This document shows positions 9,065 to 18,389 of a stretch of DNA of 64,000 nt, one piece after another. Location: positions 62,001 through 126,000 of the forward strand of contig NZ_BMVK01000007.1 of the NCBI RefSeq assembly GCF_014650675.1, read 5' to 3'. Position numbers and translations under genes: made by a program. Every line of letters begins with the position of its first letter. Positions within the stretch are counted from its first letter, which is position 1. The DNA comes from Streptomyces anulatus (GTDB taxonomy: Bacteria; Actinomycetota; Actinomycetes; Streptomycetales; Streptomycetaceae). The notes under the pieces are model-generated. The model was not told the origin of the DNA, searched no databases, and saw only the letters and a list, made by a program, of their open reading frames with translations.

Positions 9065-9096
9065 GAAAATCTACAGTGCTGTAGATTTTCCTGTAG
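9065..9096. promoter_or_regulatory. BlaI-type operator C in blaI-terD divergent promoter
   Basis: The core CTACA-GTGC-TGTAG (9071-9084) is extended by flanking AAAAT/ATTTT to a 26-bp palindrome (9065-9090) whose only mismatch is in the central two bases. An extra half-site CTGTAG follows at 9091-9096. It lies between the divergent blaI and terD starts, where it can control both. It is the strongest of the three matching sites in the window. Confidence 0.8.
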
Positions 9097-9172
9097 TCGC
9101 AGCGTGTCCGCGCCGTCACCCGTGGCGTGGCCGCCACCACGTGAACACCGTCACCGCACAAGGGAGAACATC

Positions 9173-9748
9173 ATGGGCGTGAGCCTCGCCAAGGGCGGAA
9201 ATGTCTCGCTGAGCAAGGAGGCCCCGGGGCTGACAGCGATCCTCGTCGGTCTCGGCTGGGACGTCCGCACGACCACCGGCACCGACTACGACCTCGACGC
9301 GAGCGCGCTGCTCTGCGACGAGGCGGGGAAGGTGCTGTCCAACGAGCACTTCATCTTCTACAACAACCTCAAGAGCCCCGACGGGTCGGTCGAGCACACC
9401 GGCGACAACCTCACCGGTGAGGGCGAGGGCGACGACGAGATCGTCAAGGTTGACCTCGCCTCGGTGCCCGCGACCGTCGCGAAGATCGTGTTCCCGGTCT
9501 CGATCCACGACGCGGAGAGCCGGGGGCAGAGCTTCGGCCAGGTGCGCAACGCGTACATCCGGGTGGTGAACCAGGCGGGCGGCGCGGAGATCGCGCGTTA
9601 CGACCTGAGCGAGGACGCCTCCACCGAGACGGCGATGGTCTTCGGCGAGCTGTACCGGCACGGCGCCGAGTGGAAGTTCCGTGCGGTCGGGCAGGGTTAC
9701 GCATCCGGCCTGAGCGGCATCGTCGCCGATTTCGGCGTCAGTCTCTGA
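9173..9748 (+). CDS. terD: TerD family calcium-binding stress protein
   Basis: A 191-residue protein with the full TerD domain: MGVSLAKGGNVSLSK start, YDLDASALL (residues 39-47), the acidic GDNLTGEGEGDDE loop that binds calcium, and a C-terminal FRAVGQGY. TerD proteins act in tellurite and oxidative stress tolerance and in membrane-associated stress complexes, and they affect differentiation in streptomycetes. The start is ATG 9173 with AGGGAGA upstream. It is divergent from blaI across operator C, so BlaI control is likely. A second terD follows 71 bases later. Confidence 0.93.
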   Translation: MGVSLAKGGNVSLSKEAPGLTAILVGLGWDVRTTTGTDYDLDASALLCDEAGKVLSNEHFIFYNNLKSPDGSVEHTGDNLTGEGEGDDEIVKVDLASVPATVAKIVFPVSIHDAESRGQSFGQVRNAYIRVVNQAGGAEIARYDLSEDASTETAMVFGELYRHGAEWKFRAVGQGYASGLSGIVADFGVSL

Positions 9749-9819
9749 GCCGCCGGGATCCTTGACGCGCACGCCCCTACCGAAGCCACCCCAGGCATCC
9801 AGTCACCGAAGGCGGAACG

Positions 9820-10401
9820 ATGACGATCAACCTCACCAAGGGCCAGCAGGTCAGCCTCACCAAGTCCGGCGGCGGCGAGCTCGGCGTCGTACGGATGGGG
9901 CTGGGCTGGAAGTCCGCTCCCCGTAAGGGATTCCTGGCGCGGCTGACCGCCCGCGAGATCGACCTGGACGCCTCGGCGGTGCTCTTCGCGGGCCAGGCCC
10001 CGCAGGACGTGGTCTTCTTCCAGCACCTGACCAGTGACGACGGTTCGGTCCAGCACACCGGGGACAACCGGGTCGGCGGGGCGGGCCAGGGCGGTGACGA
10101 CGAGTCCATCGTCGTCGACCTGCGGCGCGTTCCGGTCCATGTGGACCAGATCGTCTTCACGGTGAACTCCTTCACCGGCCAGACCTTCGAGGAGGTCGAG
10201 GCGGCCTTCTGCCGTCTGGTCGACGAGAGCAACGGCCAGGAGCTGGCCCGGTACACCCTGACCGGCGGCGGGCGGCACACCGCCCAGATCATGGCCAAGG
10301 TCCAGCGGTCCGGCTCGGGCTGGCAGATGACCGCGATCGGCGCGCCGGCGGACGGGCGGACCTTCCAGGACCTCATGCCCGCGGTCGCGCAGCACCTCTA
10401 G
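9820..10401 (+). CDS. TerD family protein, second copy
   Basis: A 193-residue TerD-domain protein, clearly paralogous to the upstream gene but diverged: MTINLTKGQQVSLTK, EIDLDASAVLF, and the calcium loop GDNRVGGAGQGGDDE. It has an inserted segment (KSAPRKGFLARLTAR, about residues 31-45) before the acidic motif. Members are cytosolic or membrane-associated calcium-binding proteins of the tellurium-resistance/stress family. It is probably co-transcribed with the first terD. A strong hairpin follows the stop. Confidence 0.93.
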   Translation: MTINLTKGQQVSLTKSGGGELGVVRMGLGWKSAPRKGFLARLTAREIDLDASAVLFAGQAPQDVVFFQHLTSDDGSVQHTGDNRVGGAGQGGDDESIVVDLRRVPVHVDQIVFTVNSFTGQTFEEVEAAFCRLVDESNGQELARYTLTGGGRHTAQIMAKVQRSGSGWQMTAIGAPADGRTFQDLMPAVAQHL

Positions 10402-10440
10402 AGCACCCCTCCAGAACATTTCGGACGCCTCACCGGACAG

Positions 10441-10479
10441 CCGCGGAGGTGCGCACGCGGCACGTGCGCACCCCCGCGG
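10441..10479 (+). terminator. Hairpin terminator after the terD pair
   Basis: A 17-bp stem (10441-10457 with 10463-10479) with one mismatch and a 5-base loop, 40 bases after the second terD stop. It has no U-tract, as is common for streptomycete terminators. Confidence 0.7.
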
Positions 10480-10501
10480 TCCGGCGGGCGGAACACCCAC
10501 C

Positions 10502-10525
10502 ACACAGGTGTCGGCACACCTGTGT
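10502..10525. promoter_or_regulatory. Perfect inverted repeat before a membrane protein gene
   Basis: ACACAGGTGT and ACACCTGTGT are perfect 10-base arms around CGGC. The repeat ends five bases before the ribosome site GAGGGAC of the gene at 10541. It could be an operator or an mRNA hairpin controlling translation. No cognate regulator is obvious. Confidence 0.5.
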
Positions 10526-10540
10526 CGACCGAGGGACAGC

Positions 10541-11308
10541 ATGGGCAGACCTTCCCGGCTCGGGGACGAGGACAGATCCGACTACGGACGCGCACTCGAC
10601 GAGGTGATCGCCTCCCCGGAGATCCGACTCCTGCTCGAACGCTCCGGAGTCCCCGGCGGCCGGCTGCGCGTCCGAGGCCTGGCGGCCGTGGCACGCACGA
10701 CGTCCGCCGCCGACGCCGAGTACCGGCGGTACGCGGCCCTGCGGCGGCGGGCCCGGGGCGGGCGACAGGACGCCGGGGTGTCGCCGCTCTCCGGACCGGG
10801 CGATCAGGAGCGGCCGGGGGCCGGAGTGCTGGCCGTCCTCGGGGTGCTGACACCGGTGCTCGCCGCGGTGGCCGCGGCGACGTTCCTGCTGCTGGGCTAC
10901 GGCCTGCGGCTCGCCGAGGCCCTGCCCGCCCTGGCGGGCACCCTCGTCGGCGTCGGCTGGTTCAGTCTGACGGTCGCGGCGGTCACGGCCCTGGTCAGCG
11001 TCGTCGCCCTCTACCGCACGGCGGCGAAGCAGTCGGCGGACGGCACGGCGTCCGTGCCCGACCGGTACCCCGCCGTCGAGGACGCCCGTGAGGCGTGGCT
11101 CGCGGCGCTGCGCGACCGGGGGATCAGGCCGTTCCTCCTCCAGCAGCTCACCGAGGCGGCGCCCCCGCCGGGCCCGGGCGACGGTCGCGGTTCCCGCTTC
11201 AGCTCGCCGACGTTCGCGGGACCCGATTTCTCCGGTCCCGGTTTCGAGGGCTCCGGCCACCGGGGCTCCGGCAGGCCCGCCCCGGACGGCTCCGAACCGC
11301 GCCGCTGA
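10541..11308 (+). CDS. Small integral membrane protein, function unknown
   Basis: A 255-residue protein starting at ATG 10541 after GAGGGACAGC. An N-terminal charged cytoplasmic part (about 1-100, rich in Arg and Ala) is followed by two hydrophobic segments (about 104-128 and 136-158). A polar C-terminal region ends in a Gly/Ser/Pro/Phe-rich low-complexity tail with repeated Gly-Pro and Phe-Ser units. I recognise no named domain. It follows the terD pair after a terminator and has its own inverted-repeat leader, so it is probably an independent unit. Confidence 0.75.
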   Translation: MGRPSRLGDEDRSDYGRALDEVIASPEIRLLLERSGVPGGRLRVRGLAAVARTTSAADAEYRRYAALRRRARGGRQDAGVSPLSGPGDQERPGAGVLAVLGVLTPVLAAVAAATFLLLGYGLRLAEALPALAGTLVGVGWFSLTVAAVTALVSVVALYRTAAKQSADGTASVPDRYPAVEDAREAWLAALRDRGIRPFLLQQLTEAAPPPGPGDGRGSRFSSPTFAGPDFSGPGFEGSGHRGSGRPAPDGSEPRR

Positions 11309-11368
11309 CGGGGACGGTGTCCGCGAGGCCGGCGCCGCTGCCGGCTGGGACCGAGCCGGTCAGATCGG

Positions 11369-12112
11369 TCAGGTCAGGGCGCGTACGGGCGCTTCGTCGG
11401 CGGAAAGGGCGTCGGGCAGGCCCGCCCGCCCCCGGGCGGCCCGGACCAGGGCGGCCATGACCCGGGTGTCGTCGCCCATCTCGGGGTGCCACTGCACGCC
11501 GAGCACCAGGCTTCCGTGCCCGGGGAGTTCCAGGGCCTCCACCGTCCCGTCGGGCGCGTGGGCGGAGGCCACCAGGCCGGAGCCGAGCCGGTCGACCGCC
11601 TGGTGGTGGTAGGCGGGCACCACGTCGGTCTCCGGGACGGCGTCCGCGTACGCGGTGCCGGGCACGGGGGTCACCGGGTGGCTGCCGAAGACGCCGGTGC
11701 CGCCGGTGTGGTCGTCCAGGTGCTGGTGCAGGGTGCCGCCGAGGGCGACGTTCAGCAGCTGCATGCCCCGGCAGATACCGAGGAGCGGGACCTCCCGTTC
11801 GATCGCCGCCCGGATCAACTCCAGCTCCCAGGCGTCGCGTTCACGGGCCGGGGGGCCGGTACGGGGATCGGCGACCGCCCCGTAGCGCGCCGGTTCGACG
11901 TCCGCTCCCCCGGCGATCACCAGCCCGTCCAGGGCGGCGACGGTGTCCCGGGCCGCGTCCCGCGCGTCGTCGGGCGGCAGCAGCACGGCGAGCCCGCCCG
12001 CCGCCCGGACGAGGCGCGGATAGGCGGCGGGCAGCAGCACCGCGGGCATCTCCCACACACCCCAGCGGGCCGGGTCCTGGTAGGTGCTGATGCCGATGAC
12101 GGGCCGGGACAT
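11369..12112 (-). CDS. Gamma-glutamyl-gamma-aminobutyrate hydrolase family (PuuD-like class I amidotransferase)
   Basis: A 247-residue class I glutamine amidotransferase-like hydrolase. The nucleophile elbow GICRGMQ carries the catalytic Cys (near residue 115), and WHPE near residue 210 supplies the His-Glu pair. PuuD releases free product from gamma-glutamyl conjugates such as gamma-glutamyl-GABA. Its neighbours (APC permease, GlnA4-like gamma-glutamyl ligase, aldehyde dehydrogenase) fit a pathway in which an amine is glutamylated, oxidised and then freed. It is transcribed after the permease with a 58-base gap. Confidence 0.88.
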   Translation of the reverse strand: MSRPVIGISTYQDPARWGVWEMPAVLLPAAYPRLVRAAGGLAVLLPPDDARDAARDTVAALDGLVIAGGADVEPARYGAVADPRTGPPARERDAWELELIRAAIEREVPLLGICRGMQLLNVALGGTLHQHLDDHTGGTGVFGSHPVTPVPGTAYADAVPETDVVPAYHHQAVDRLGSGLVASAHAPDGTVEALELPGHGSLVLGVQWHPEMGDDTRVMAALVRAARGRAGLPDALSADEAPVRALT

Positions 12113-12170
12113 GGAACGGGCTCCTTCGGGTCGGGGTGATCACGTGGTCGCTGTCAGGGGGCGGGCGGGC

Positions 12171-13640
<1,470 letters not shown>

Positions 13641-13689
13641 GAGGCGCTCCAGATGTGTGTCGACTTCATCGTTGGAACTGCTTCGATCA

Positions 13690-13709
13690 AAGGTTCGTCG
13701 GCACACCTT
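13690..13709. promoter_or_regulatory. Candidate FadR-type operator 1
   Basis: AAGGT-N10-ACCTT, extending outward to CAAAGGT/ACCTTTG (13688-13711), about 50 bases before the permease start. The same spacing and arms occur at 14666-14685 before glnA4. Binding by the regulator encoded at 13822-14643 is inferred. Confidence 0.45.
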
Positions 13710-13821
13710 TGTGGAACGTCGGGGGAATCGCAAGGGGCGTGCGTTAAAGAGTGGTTACGGATTCGCCTCCGCGCCGGACACCGACGCCCCGCCGGGGGCG
13801 TCCCGCCGACCGGGGTCCCGC

Positions 13822-14643
13822 TCAGGCGAGGAAGCCGCGCAGCAGGGCCGCCGTGCCGCCGCAGTGCTCGCGCATCATCTCGCGGGCCGCGTCCGCGTCC
13901 CGGTCGAGCACCGCCTCGACGACGGCCGCGTGCTGCTGCTGGGAGTGCTCCAGGTTGCGCACCAGCAGCGGGATGCAGTCGAGCAGTTCGTTGAGGGTGG
14001 CCCGGACCGAGGCGTACTGGGCGGCGAGCGTGCGGGAGCCGGAGAGTTCGGCGAGCGTGAGGTGGAGCAGGGTGTCCTGGCGGCGGTAGTCCTCCAGCCG
14101 GGCGCCCTGCGTCGCGTCGAGCGCGGCCCGCAGCCTGGCCCCGCCGTCCGCCGGGAGCCCTTCGGCGCACAGGCCCGCCGCTCCGGCCTCCAGCACCTCG
14201 CGGAAGCGCAGGGTGTCCTCCACGTCGACGGCGGCGATGCGGCGGCGCAGTTCGTCGCTGCCGTCGGGGGCGGCGGTGCGCGGCAGGACGAACGTTCCTC
14301 CGTAGCGGCCTCGGCGGCTCTCGACCATGTTCTGGTCCTGGAGGACCTTGAGGACCTCGCGCAGCGTCACCCTGCTGATCCGCAGATGCTGGGACAACTC
14401 GCGCTCGGAGGGAAGCCGTTCGCCGGGCGGGACCAGGCCAAGGCGCAGGAGCTGGAGGACCTGCTCCAGCGCCTCCTCGAAGCCGTTGCCCGCGCGGACG
14501 GGCCGCAGCACGGAGTCCAGGCGGCCGGTCGCGGCGTCGCTCCCACCCCCGGCCGCGTCGGCCGCGGCCGCCCCATCGGCCACAGCCGTTCCTGCCGTTC
14601 CTGCGGCCGGACGGGTGTCGTCGGCTCTTCTCCTCGTGGCCAC
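13822..14643 (-). CDS. FadR-type GntR family regulator (FCD effector domain)
   Basis: A 273-residue regulator. After an Ala-rich N-terminal 50 residues comes a GntR winged helix (ERLPSERELSQHLRISRVTLREVLKVLQ), then an all-helical FCD domain with a metal-ligand pattern (LEDYRRQDTLLHLTLAELSG and later HAAVVEAVL). It is divergent from the glnA4-like gene. In S. coelicolor, a regulator in the matching place (EpuRI) controls glnA4 in ethanolamine/polyamine use, so this is probably its equivalent. I infer that from context, not from alignment. Confidence 0.88.
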   Translation of the reverse strand: MATRRRADDTRPAAGTAGTAVADGAAAADAAGGGSDAATGRLDSVLRPVRAGNGFEEALEQVLQLLRLGLVPPGERLPSERELSQHLRISRVTLREVLKVLQDQNMVESRRGRYGGTFVLPRTAAPDGSDELRRRIAAVDVEDTLRFREVLEAGAAGLCAEGLPADGGARLRAALDATQGARLEDYRRQDTLLHLTLAELSGSRTLAAQYASVRATLNELLDCIPLLVRNLEHSQQQHAAVVEAVLDRDADAAREMMREHCGGTAALLRGFLA

Positions 14644-14665
14644 TGGCGGATCCCCTTCCCAAGCA

Positions 14666-14685
14666 ATGGTTCTCTGTCATACCTT
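14666..14685. promoter_or_regulatory. Candidate FadR-type operator 2 (before glnA4-like gene)
   Basis: ATGGT-N10-ACCTT lies between the divergent regulator and glnA4-like starts. It matches site 1 in arm sequence and exact spacing. It would let the regulator control both itself and the ligase. Confidence 0.45.
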
Positions 14686-14716
14686 ATGCCTCCCGGTTCA
14701 CCCAAGGAGGCATCCC

Positions 14717-16081
14717 GTGGCAGACCGCACACCCCCGCTCGGCATCGACGAGCTCCGCTCACGGGTCGCGGACGGGTCGATAGACACCGTGGTGCTGGCC
14801 TTCCCGGACATGCAGGGCCGGCTCCAGGGGAAGCGGTTCGCGGCCGGGTTCTTCCTCGACGAGGTGCTGGAGCACGGCACCGAGGGCTGCAACTATCTCC
14901 TGGCCGTGGACACCGAGATGCGGACCGTCGACGGGTACGCGATGTCCTCGTGGGAGAACGGCTACGGCGACTTCGGCATGGTCCCCGACCCCGCCACCCT
15001 GCGCCCCGTCCCCTGGCACGAGGGGACCGCTCTGCTGATCGCGGATCTCGCGTGGCACGACGGCAGTCCGGTGGTGGCCGCCCCGCGTCAGATCCTGCGC
15101 CGCCAGCTCGACCGGCTGGCGGAGCTCGGATACACGGCGCAGGTGGGCACGGAGCTGGAGTTCATCGTCTTCCGGGACAGCTACGAGGAGGCCTGGGACC
15201 GCGACTACCGCGGGCTGACCCCGGCCAACCAGTACAACATCGACTACTCGATCCTCGGCACCGGCCGCATCGAGCCGCTGCTGCGCCGGATCCGCAACGA
15301 GATGCAGGAGGCCGGGCTGACCGTCGAGTCCGCCAAGGGCGAGTGCAATCCCGGCCAGCACGAGATCGTCTTCCGCTACGACGAGGCGCTCACCACCTGC
15401 GACCAGCACGCCGTCTACAAGACGGGCGCCAAGGAGATCGCGGCCCAGGAGGGCGTCTCGCTGACGTTCATGGCCAAGTACGACGAGCGCGAGGGCAACT
15501 CCTGCCACATCCACCTCTCGCTGACCGACGCGGACGGCGCGAACCTGATGGCGGGCGAGGGCGAGGGCGGCATGTCCGAGCTGATGCGGTACTTCCTGGC
15601 CGGTCAGCTCGCCGCGCTGCGGGACTTCTCCCTCCTCTACGCGCCCACCATCAACTCCTACAAACGCTTCCAGCCCGGCTCCTTCGCCCCCACCGCCGTC
15701 GCCTGGGGCGTCGACAACCGCACCTGCGCCCTGCGGGTCGTCGGCCACGGGCCCTCGATGCGCTTCGAGAACCGGCTGCCCGGCGGCGACGTCAACCCGC
15801 ACCTGGCCGTCGCCGGACTGGTCGCCGCCGGACTGTACGGAGTCGAGCACCGGCTGCCGCTGCCCGAAGCCTGTACGGGCAACGCCTACACCGGGGACTA
15901 CGACCAGGTGCCGACGACCCTGCGCGAGGCCGCCGAGCTGTGGGAAGCCAGCCCCATCGCCAAGGAGGCGTTCGGCGAGGAGGTCGTCGCGCACTACCTG
16001 AACATGGCCCGCGTCGAACTGACCGCGTACGACTCCGCGGTGACCGACTGGGAGCTGCGCCGCTCCTTCGAACGCCTCTGA
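14717..16081 (+). CDS. glnA4: GlnA4-like glutamine synthetase family ligase (gamma-glutamyl-amine synthetase)
   Basis: A 454-residue glutamine-synthetase-fold ligase starting at GTG 14717, with AAGGAGG at 14704-14710. Catalytic signatures include GTELEFIVF (metal Glu), AKGECNPGQHEIVF, NSCHIHLSL and the C-terminal RFENRLPGGDVNPHLA. The sequence lacks the adenylylation region of true GlnA. Together with the amine permease, PuuD-like hydrolase and aldehyde dehydrogenase it fits the GlnA4 group, which glutamylates ethanolamine; GlnA3-type polyamine ligase is the main alternative. It heads an operon with the aldehyde dehydrogenase and SDR genes. Confidence 0.88.
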   Translation: MADRTPPLGIDELRSRVADGSIDTVVLAFPDMQGRLQGKRFAAGFFLDEVLEHGTEGCNYLLAVDTEMRTVDGYAMSSWENGYGDFGMVPDPATLRPVPWHEGTALLIADLAWHDGSPVVAAPRQILRRQLDRLAELGYTAQVGTELEFIVFRDSYEEAWDRDYRGLTPANQYNIDYSILGTGRIEPLLRRIRNEMQEAGLTVESAKGECNPGQHEIVFRYDEALTTCDQHAVYKTGAKEIAAQEGVSLTFMAKYDEREGNSCHIHLSLTDADGANLMAGEGEGGMSELMRYFLAGQLAALRDFSLLYAPTINSYKRFQPGSFAPTAVAWGVDNRTCALRVVGHGPSMRFENRLPGGDVNPHLAVAGLVAAGLYGVEHRLPLPEACTGNAYTGDYDQVPTTLREAAELWEASPIAKEAFGEEVVAHYLNMARVELTAYDSAVTDWELRRSFERL

Positions 16082-16097
16082 CAGCCAGAACACCTCC

Positions 16098-16125
16098 GCA
16101 CACCACCACCAGCACCACCACCACC
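16098..16125. repeat. CAC-rich microsatellite between glnA4 and the aldehyde dehydrogenase
   Basis: A run of CAC/CAG triplets in the 68-base gap between the two genes. There is only a weak ribosome site for the downstream GTG start, so translation may depend on the upstream gene. Confidence 0.5.
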
Positions 16126-16149
16126 AGCTTCCGTGATCGGGGTCCGTAC

Positions 16150-17532
16150 GTGTCACCACCCACCCTGGACGTCCTGAACCCGGCGACCGCCGAGGTCGTC
16201 GCCACCGTCCCCGCGGCCTCCGCCGCCGACGTGGACGCCGCCGTCACCCGCGCCGCCGCGGCCCAGCGCCGCTGGGCGGCCGCCGCGCCCGCCGACCGGG
16301 CGCGCCTGCTGCGCCGCTTCGCCGTCGTCGTCGACGGACACATCGAGGAACTGGCCCGGCTGGAGGTCCGCGAGGCCGGACACACCATCGGCAACGCCCG
16401 GTGGGAGGCCGGCAACGTACGCGATCTCCTCGACTACAGCGCGGGCGGGGCCGAACGGCTGCTGGGCCGGCAGATCCCGGTGGCGGGCGGCATCGACTTC
16501 ACGATCCTGGAGCCGCTGGGCGTCGTCGGGGTCATCGCTCCGTGGAACTTCCCGATGCCGATCGCCGCCTGGGGTCTCGCCCCGGCCCTCGCGGCGGGCA
16601 ACGCCGTCCTGCTCAAGCCCGCCGAGACGACGCCGCTGACCGCCCTCCGGCTGGCCGAACTCGCCCTGGAGGCCGGTCTTCCCGAGGGGCTGTTCCAGGT
16701 GCTGCCCGGCGAGGGGCCGGTGGCCGGGAGCGCCCTGGTCGAGCACCCGGGCGTGGCGAAGATCGTGTTCACCGGCTCCACCCGGACCGGCAAGCACATC
16801 ATGACCCGCTGCGCGGAGCGCGTGAAGCGGCTCACCCTGGAGCTGGGCGGCAAGAGCCCCAACATCGTCTTCGCCGACGCCGACGTGGAGGCCGCGGCGG
16901 CGGCCGCGCCGATGTCCTTCCTGGACAACGCCGGTCAGGACTGCTGTGCCCGCACCCGGATCCTGGTCGAGCGGTCCGTGTACGACCGCTTCCTCGACCT
17001 GCTCGTCCCGGCCGTGTCCGCCGTCGTGGTGGGCGACCCGGCCGACGAGAAGACCCAGATGGGGCCGCTGATCTCGGCCGTCCAGCGGGACCGGGTCCGC
17101 AGCCTCGTCGACGGCGGCCGGGGAGCCGACGGCGGCCGGGCCATCCTCGGGACGGCCCCGGAGGGCCCCGGGTTCTGGTACCCGCCGACCGTCCTCACCG
17201 GGGTCCCGCCCGAGGCGCCGGTGGCGGTCGAGGAGGTCTTCGGGCCGGTCGCGGTGGTCCTGCCGTTCGAGGACGAACAGGACGCGCTGCGCCTCGCCAA
17301 CGCCACCGACTACGGACTCGCCGGCTCGGTCTGGACCCGGGACGTCGGCCGCGCACTGCGCGTCGGCCAGGGGCTGCGGGCGGGCAACCTCTCCGTCAAC
17401 TCGCATTCCAGCGTGCGCTATTCGACCCCCTTCGGCGGCTACAAGCAGTCGGGTCTGGGCCGCGAGCTCGGCCCGGACGCCCTGACCGCCTTCACCGAGA
17501 CCAAGAACGTCTTCATCAGCACGGAGGCCTGA
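16150..17532 (+). CDS. NAD(P)-dependent aldehyde dehydrogenase
   Basis: A 460-residue ALDH-superfamily enzyme starting at GTG 16150. It has the cofactor motif APWNFP, FTGSTRTGK, the catalytic Glu in LELGGKSPN, and the catalytic Cys in GQDCCART (two adjacent Cys). In the gamma-glutamyl route it would oxidise a gamma-glutamyl-aldehyde after the amine is deaminated or oxidised. It is coupled to the GlnA4-like gene upstream and the SDR downstream (5-base gap). Confidence 0.9.
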   Translation: MSPPTLDVLNPATAEVVATVPAASAADVDAAVTRAAAAQRRWAAAAPADRARLLRRFAVVVDGHIEELARLEVREAGHTIGNARWEAGNVRDLLDYSAGGAERLLGRQIPVAGGIDFTILEPLGVVGVIAPWNFPMPIAAWGLAPALAAGNAVLLKPAETTPLTALRLAELALEAGLPEGLFQVLPGEGPVAGSALVEHPGVAKIVFTGSTRTGKHIMTRCAERVKRLTLELGGKSPNIVFADADVEAAAAAAPMSFLDNAGQDCCARTRILVERSVYDRFLDLLVPAVSAVVVGDPADEKTQMGPLISAVQRDRVRSLVDGGRGADGGRAILGTAPEGPGFWYPPTVLTGVPPEAPVAVEEVFGPVAVVLPFEDEQDALRLANATDYGLAGSVWTRDVGRALRVGQGLRAGNLSVNSHSSVRYSTPFGGYKQSGLGRELGPDALTAFTETKNVFISTEA

Positions 17533-17537
17533 GCACC

Positions 17538-18323
17538 ATGACCGACACTTCTTCCGTCTGCCGCCGCCTGGTCGGCCGCACCGCCGTCGTCACCGGAGCC
17601 GGCAGCGGCATCGGCCTGGCCACCGCCCGGCGGCTGGCCACCGAGGGCGCGCACGTCGTCTGCGCCGATGTGGACGAGGAGCGCGGCAAGGCCGTTGCCG
17701 CCGAGACCGCCGGGCTCTTCGTCCGTACCGACGTCACCGACGCCGAGCAGGTGGACGCCCTCTTCAAGGCCGCGTTCGACACCTACGGTTCGGTCGACAT
17801 CGCGTTCAACAACGCGGGGATCTCCCCGCCGGACGACGACTCCATCCTGGACACCGGCCTGGAGGCCTGGCGGCGGGTGCAGGAGACCAATCTGACCTCC
17901 GTGTTCCTCTGCTGCAAGGCGGCGATCCCCTACATGCGCGACCAGGGCAAGGGCTCCATCATCAACACGGCGTCCTTCGTGGCCCGGATGGGCGCGGCCA
18001 CCTCGCAGATCTCGTACACCGCGTCCAAGGGCGGGGTCCTGGCGATGTCGCGCGAGCTGGGGGTGCAGTTCGCCCGTGACGGGATCCGGGTCAACGCCCT
18101 GTGCCCGGGGCCGGTCAACACCCCGCTGCTCCAGGAGCTGTTCGCCAAGGACCCGGAGCGGGCGGCCCGGCGTCTGGTGCACATCCCGGTCGGCCGGTTC
18201 GCCGAGCCGACCGAGATCGCCGCCGCCGTCGCGTTCCTCGCGAGCGACGACTCCTCGTTCGTGAACGCCACGGACTTCCTGGTCGACGGCGGGATCGCCG
18301 GGGCGTACGTCACCCCGGTCTGA
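17538..18323 (+). CDS. Short-chain dehydrogenase/reductase (SDR)
   Basis: A 261-residue classical SDR with the cofactor motif TGAGSGIG (about residues 19-26), an acidic D after the second strand (CADVDEE, NAD preference), NNAG, catalytic Ser in NTASF and YxxxK (YTASK). The C-terminal FLVDGGIAGAYVTPV is typical. In this operon it may oxidise the alcohol group of a glutamylated ethanolamine-type compound to the aldehyde used by the aldehyde dehydrogenase. That role is my inference. Confidence 0.9.
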   Translation: MTDTSSVCRRLVGRTAVVTGAGSGIGLATARRLATEGAHVVCADVDEERGKAVAAETAGLFVRTDVTDAEQVDALFKAAFDTYGSVDIAFNNAGISPPDDDSILDTGLEAWRRVQETNLTSVFLCCKAAIPYMRDQGKGSIINTASFVARMGAATSQISYTASKGGVLAMSRELGVQFARDGIRVNALCPGPVNTPLLQELFAKDPERAARRLVHIPVGRFAEPTEIAAAVAFLASDDSSFVNATDFLVDGGIAGAYVTPV

Positions 18324-18347
18324 TCCCGGCGGTCTGCCGACGGCCCC

Positions 18348-18379
18348 GGCGGCCGGACGTTCGTGGACGTCCGGCCGCC
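18348..18379. terminator. Bidirectional hairpin terminator
   Basis: A perfect 13-bp stem (18348-18360 with 18367-18379) and a TCGTGG loop, between the convergent SDR and PucR genes, 25 bases after the SDR stop. Confidence 0.75.
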
Positions 18380-18389
18380 CGGTCGCCGT

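Noticed and set aside
14759..16159. Minus-strand frame opposite the GlnA4-like gene
   Set aside because: The plus strand encodes a full glutamine synthetase fold with catalytic motifs; the antisense translation has no recognisable domain.
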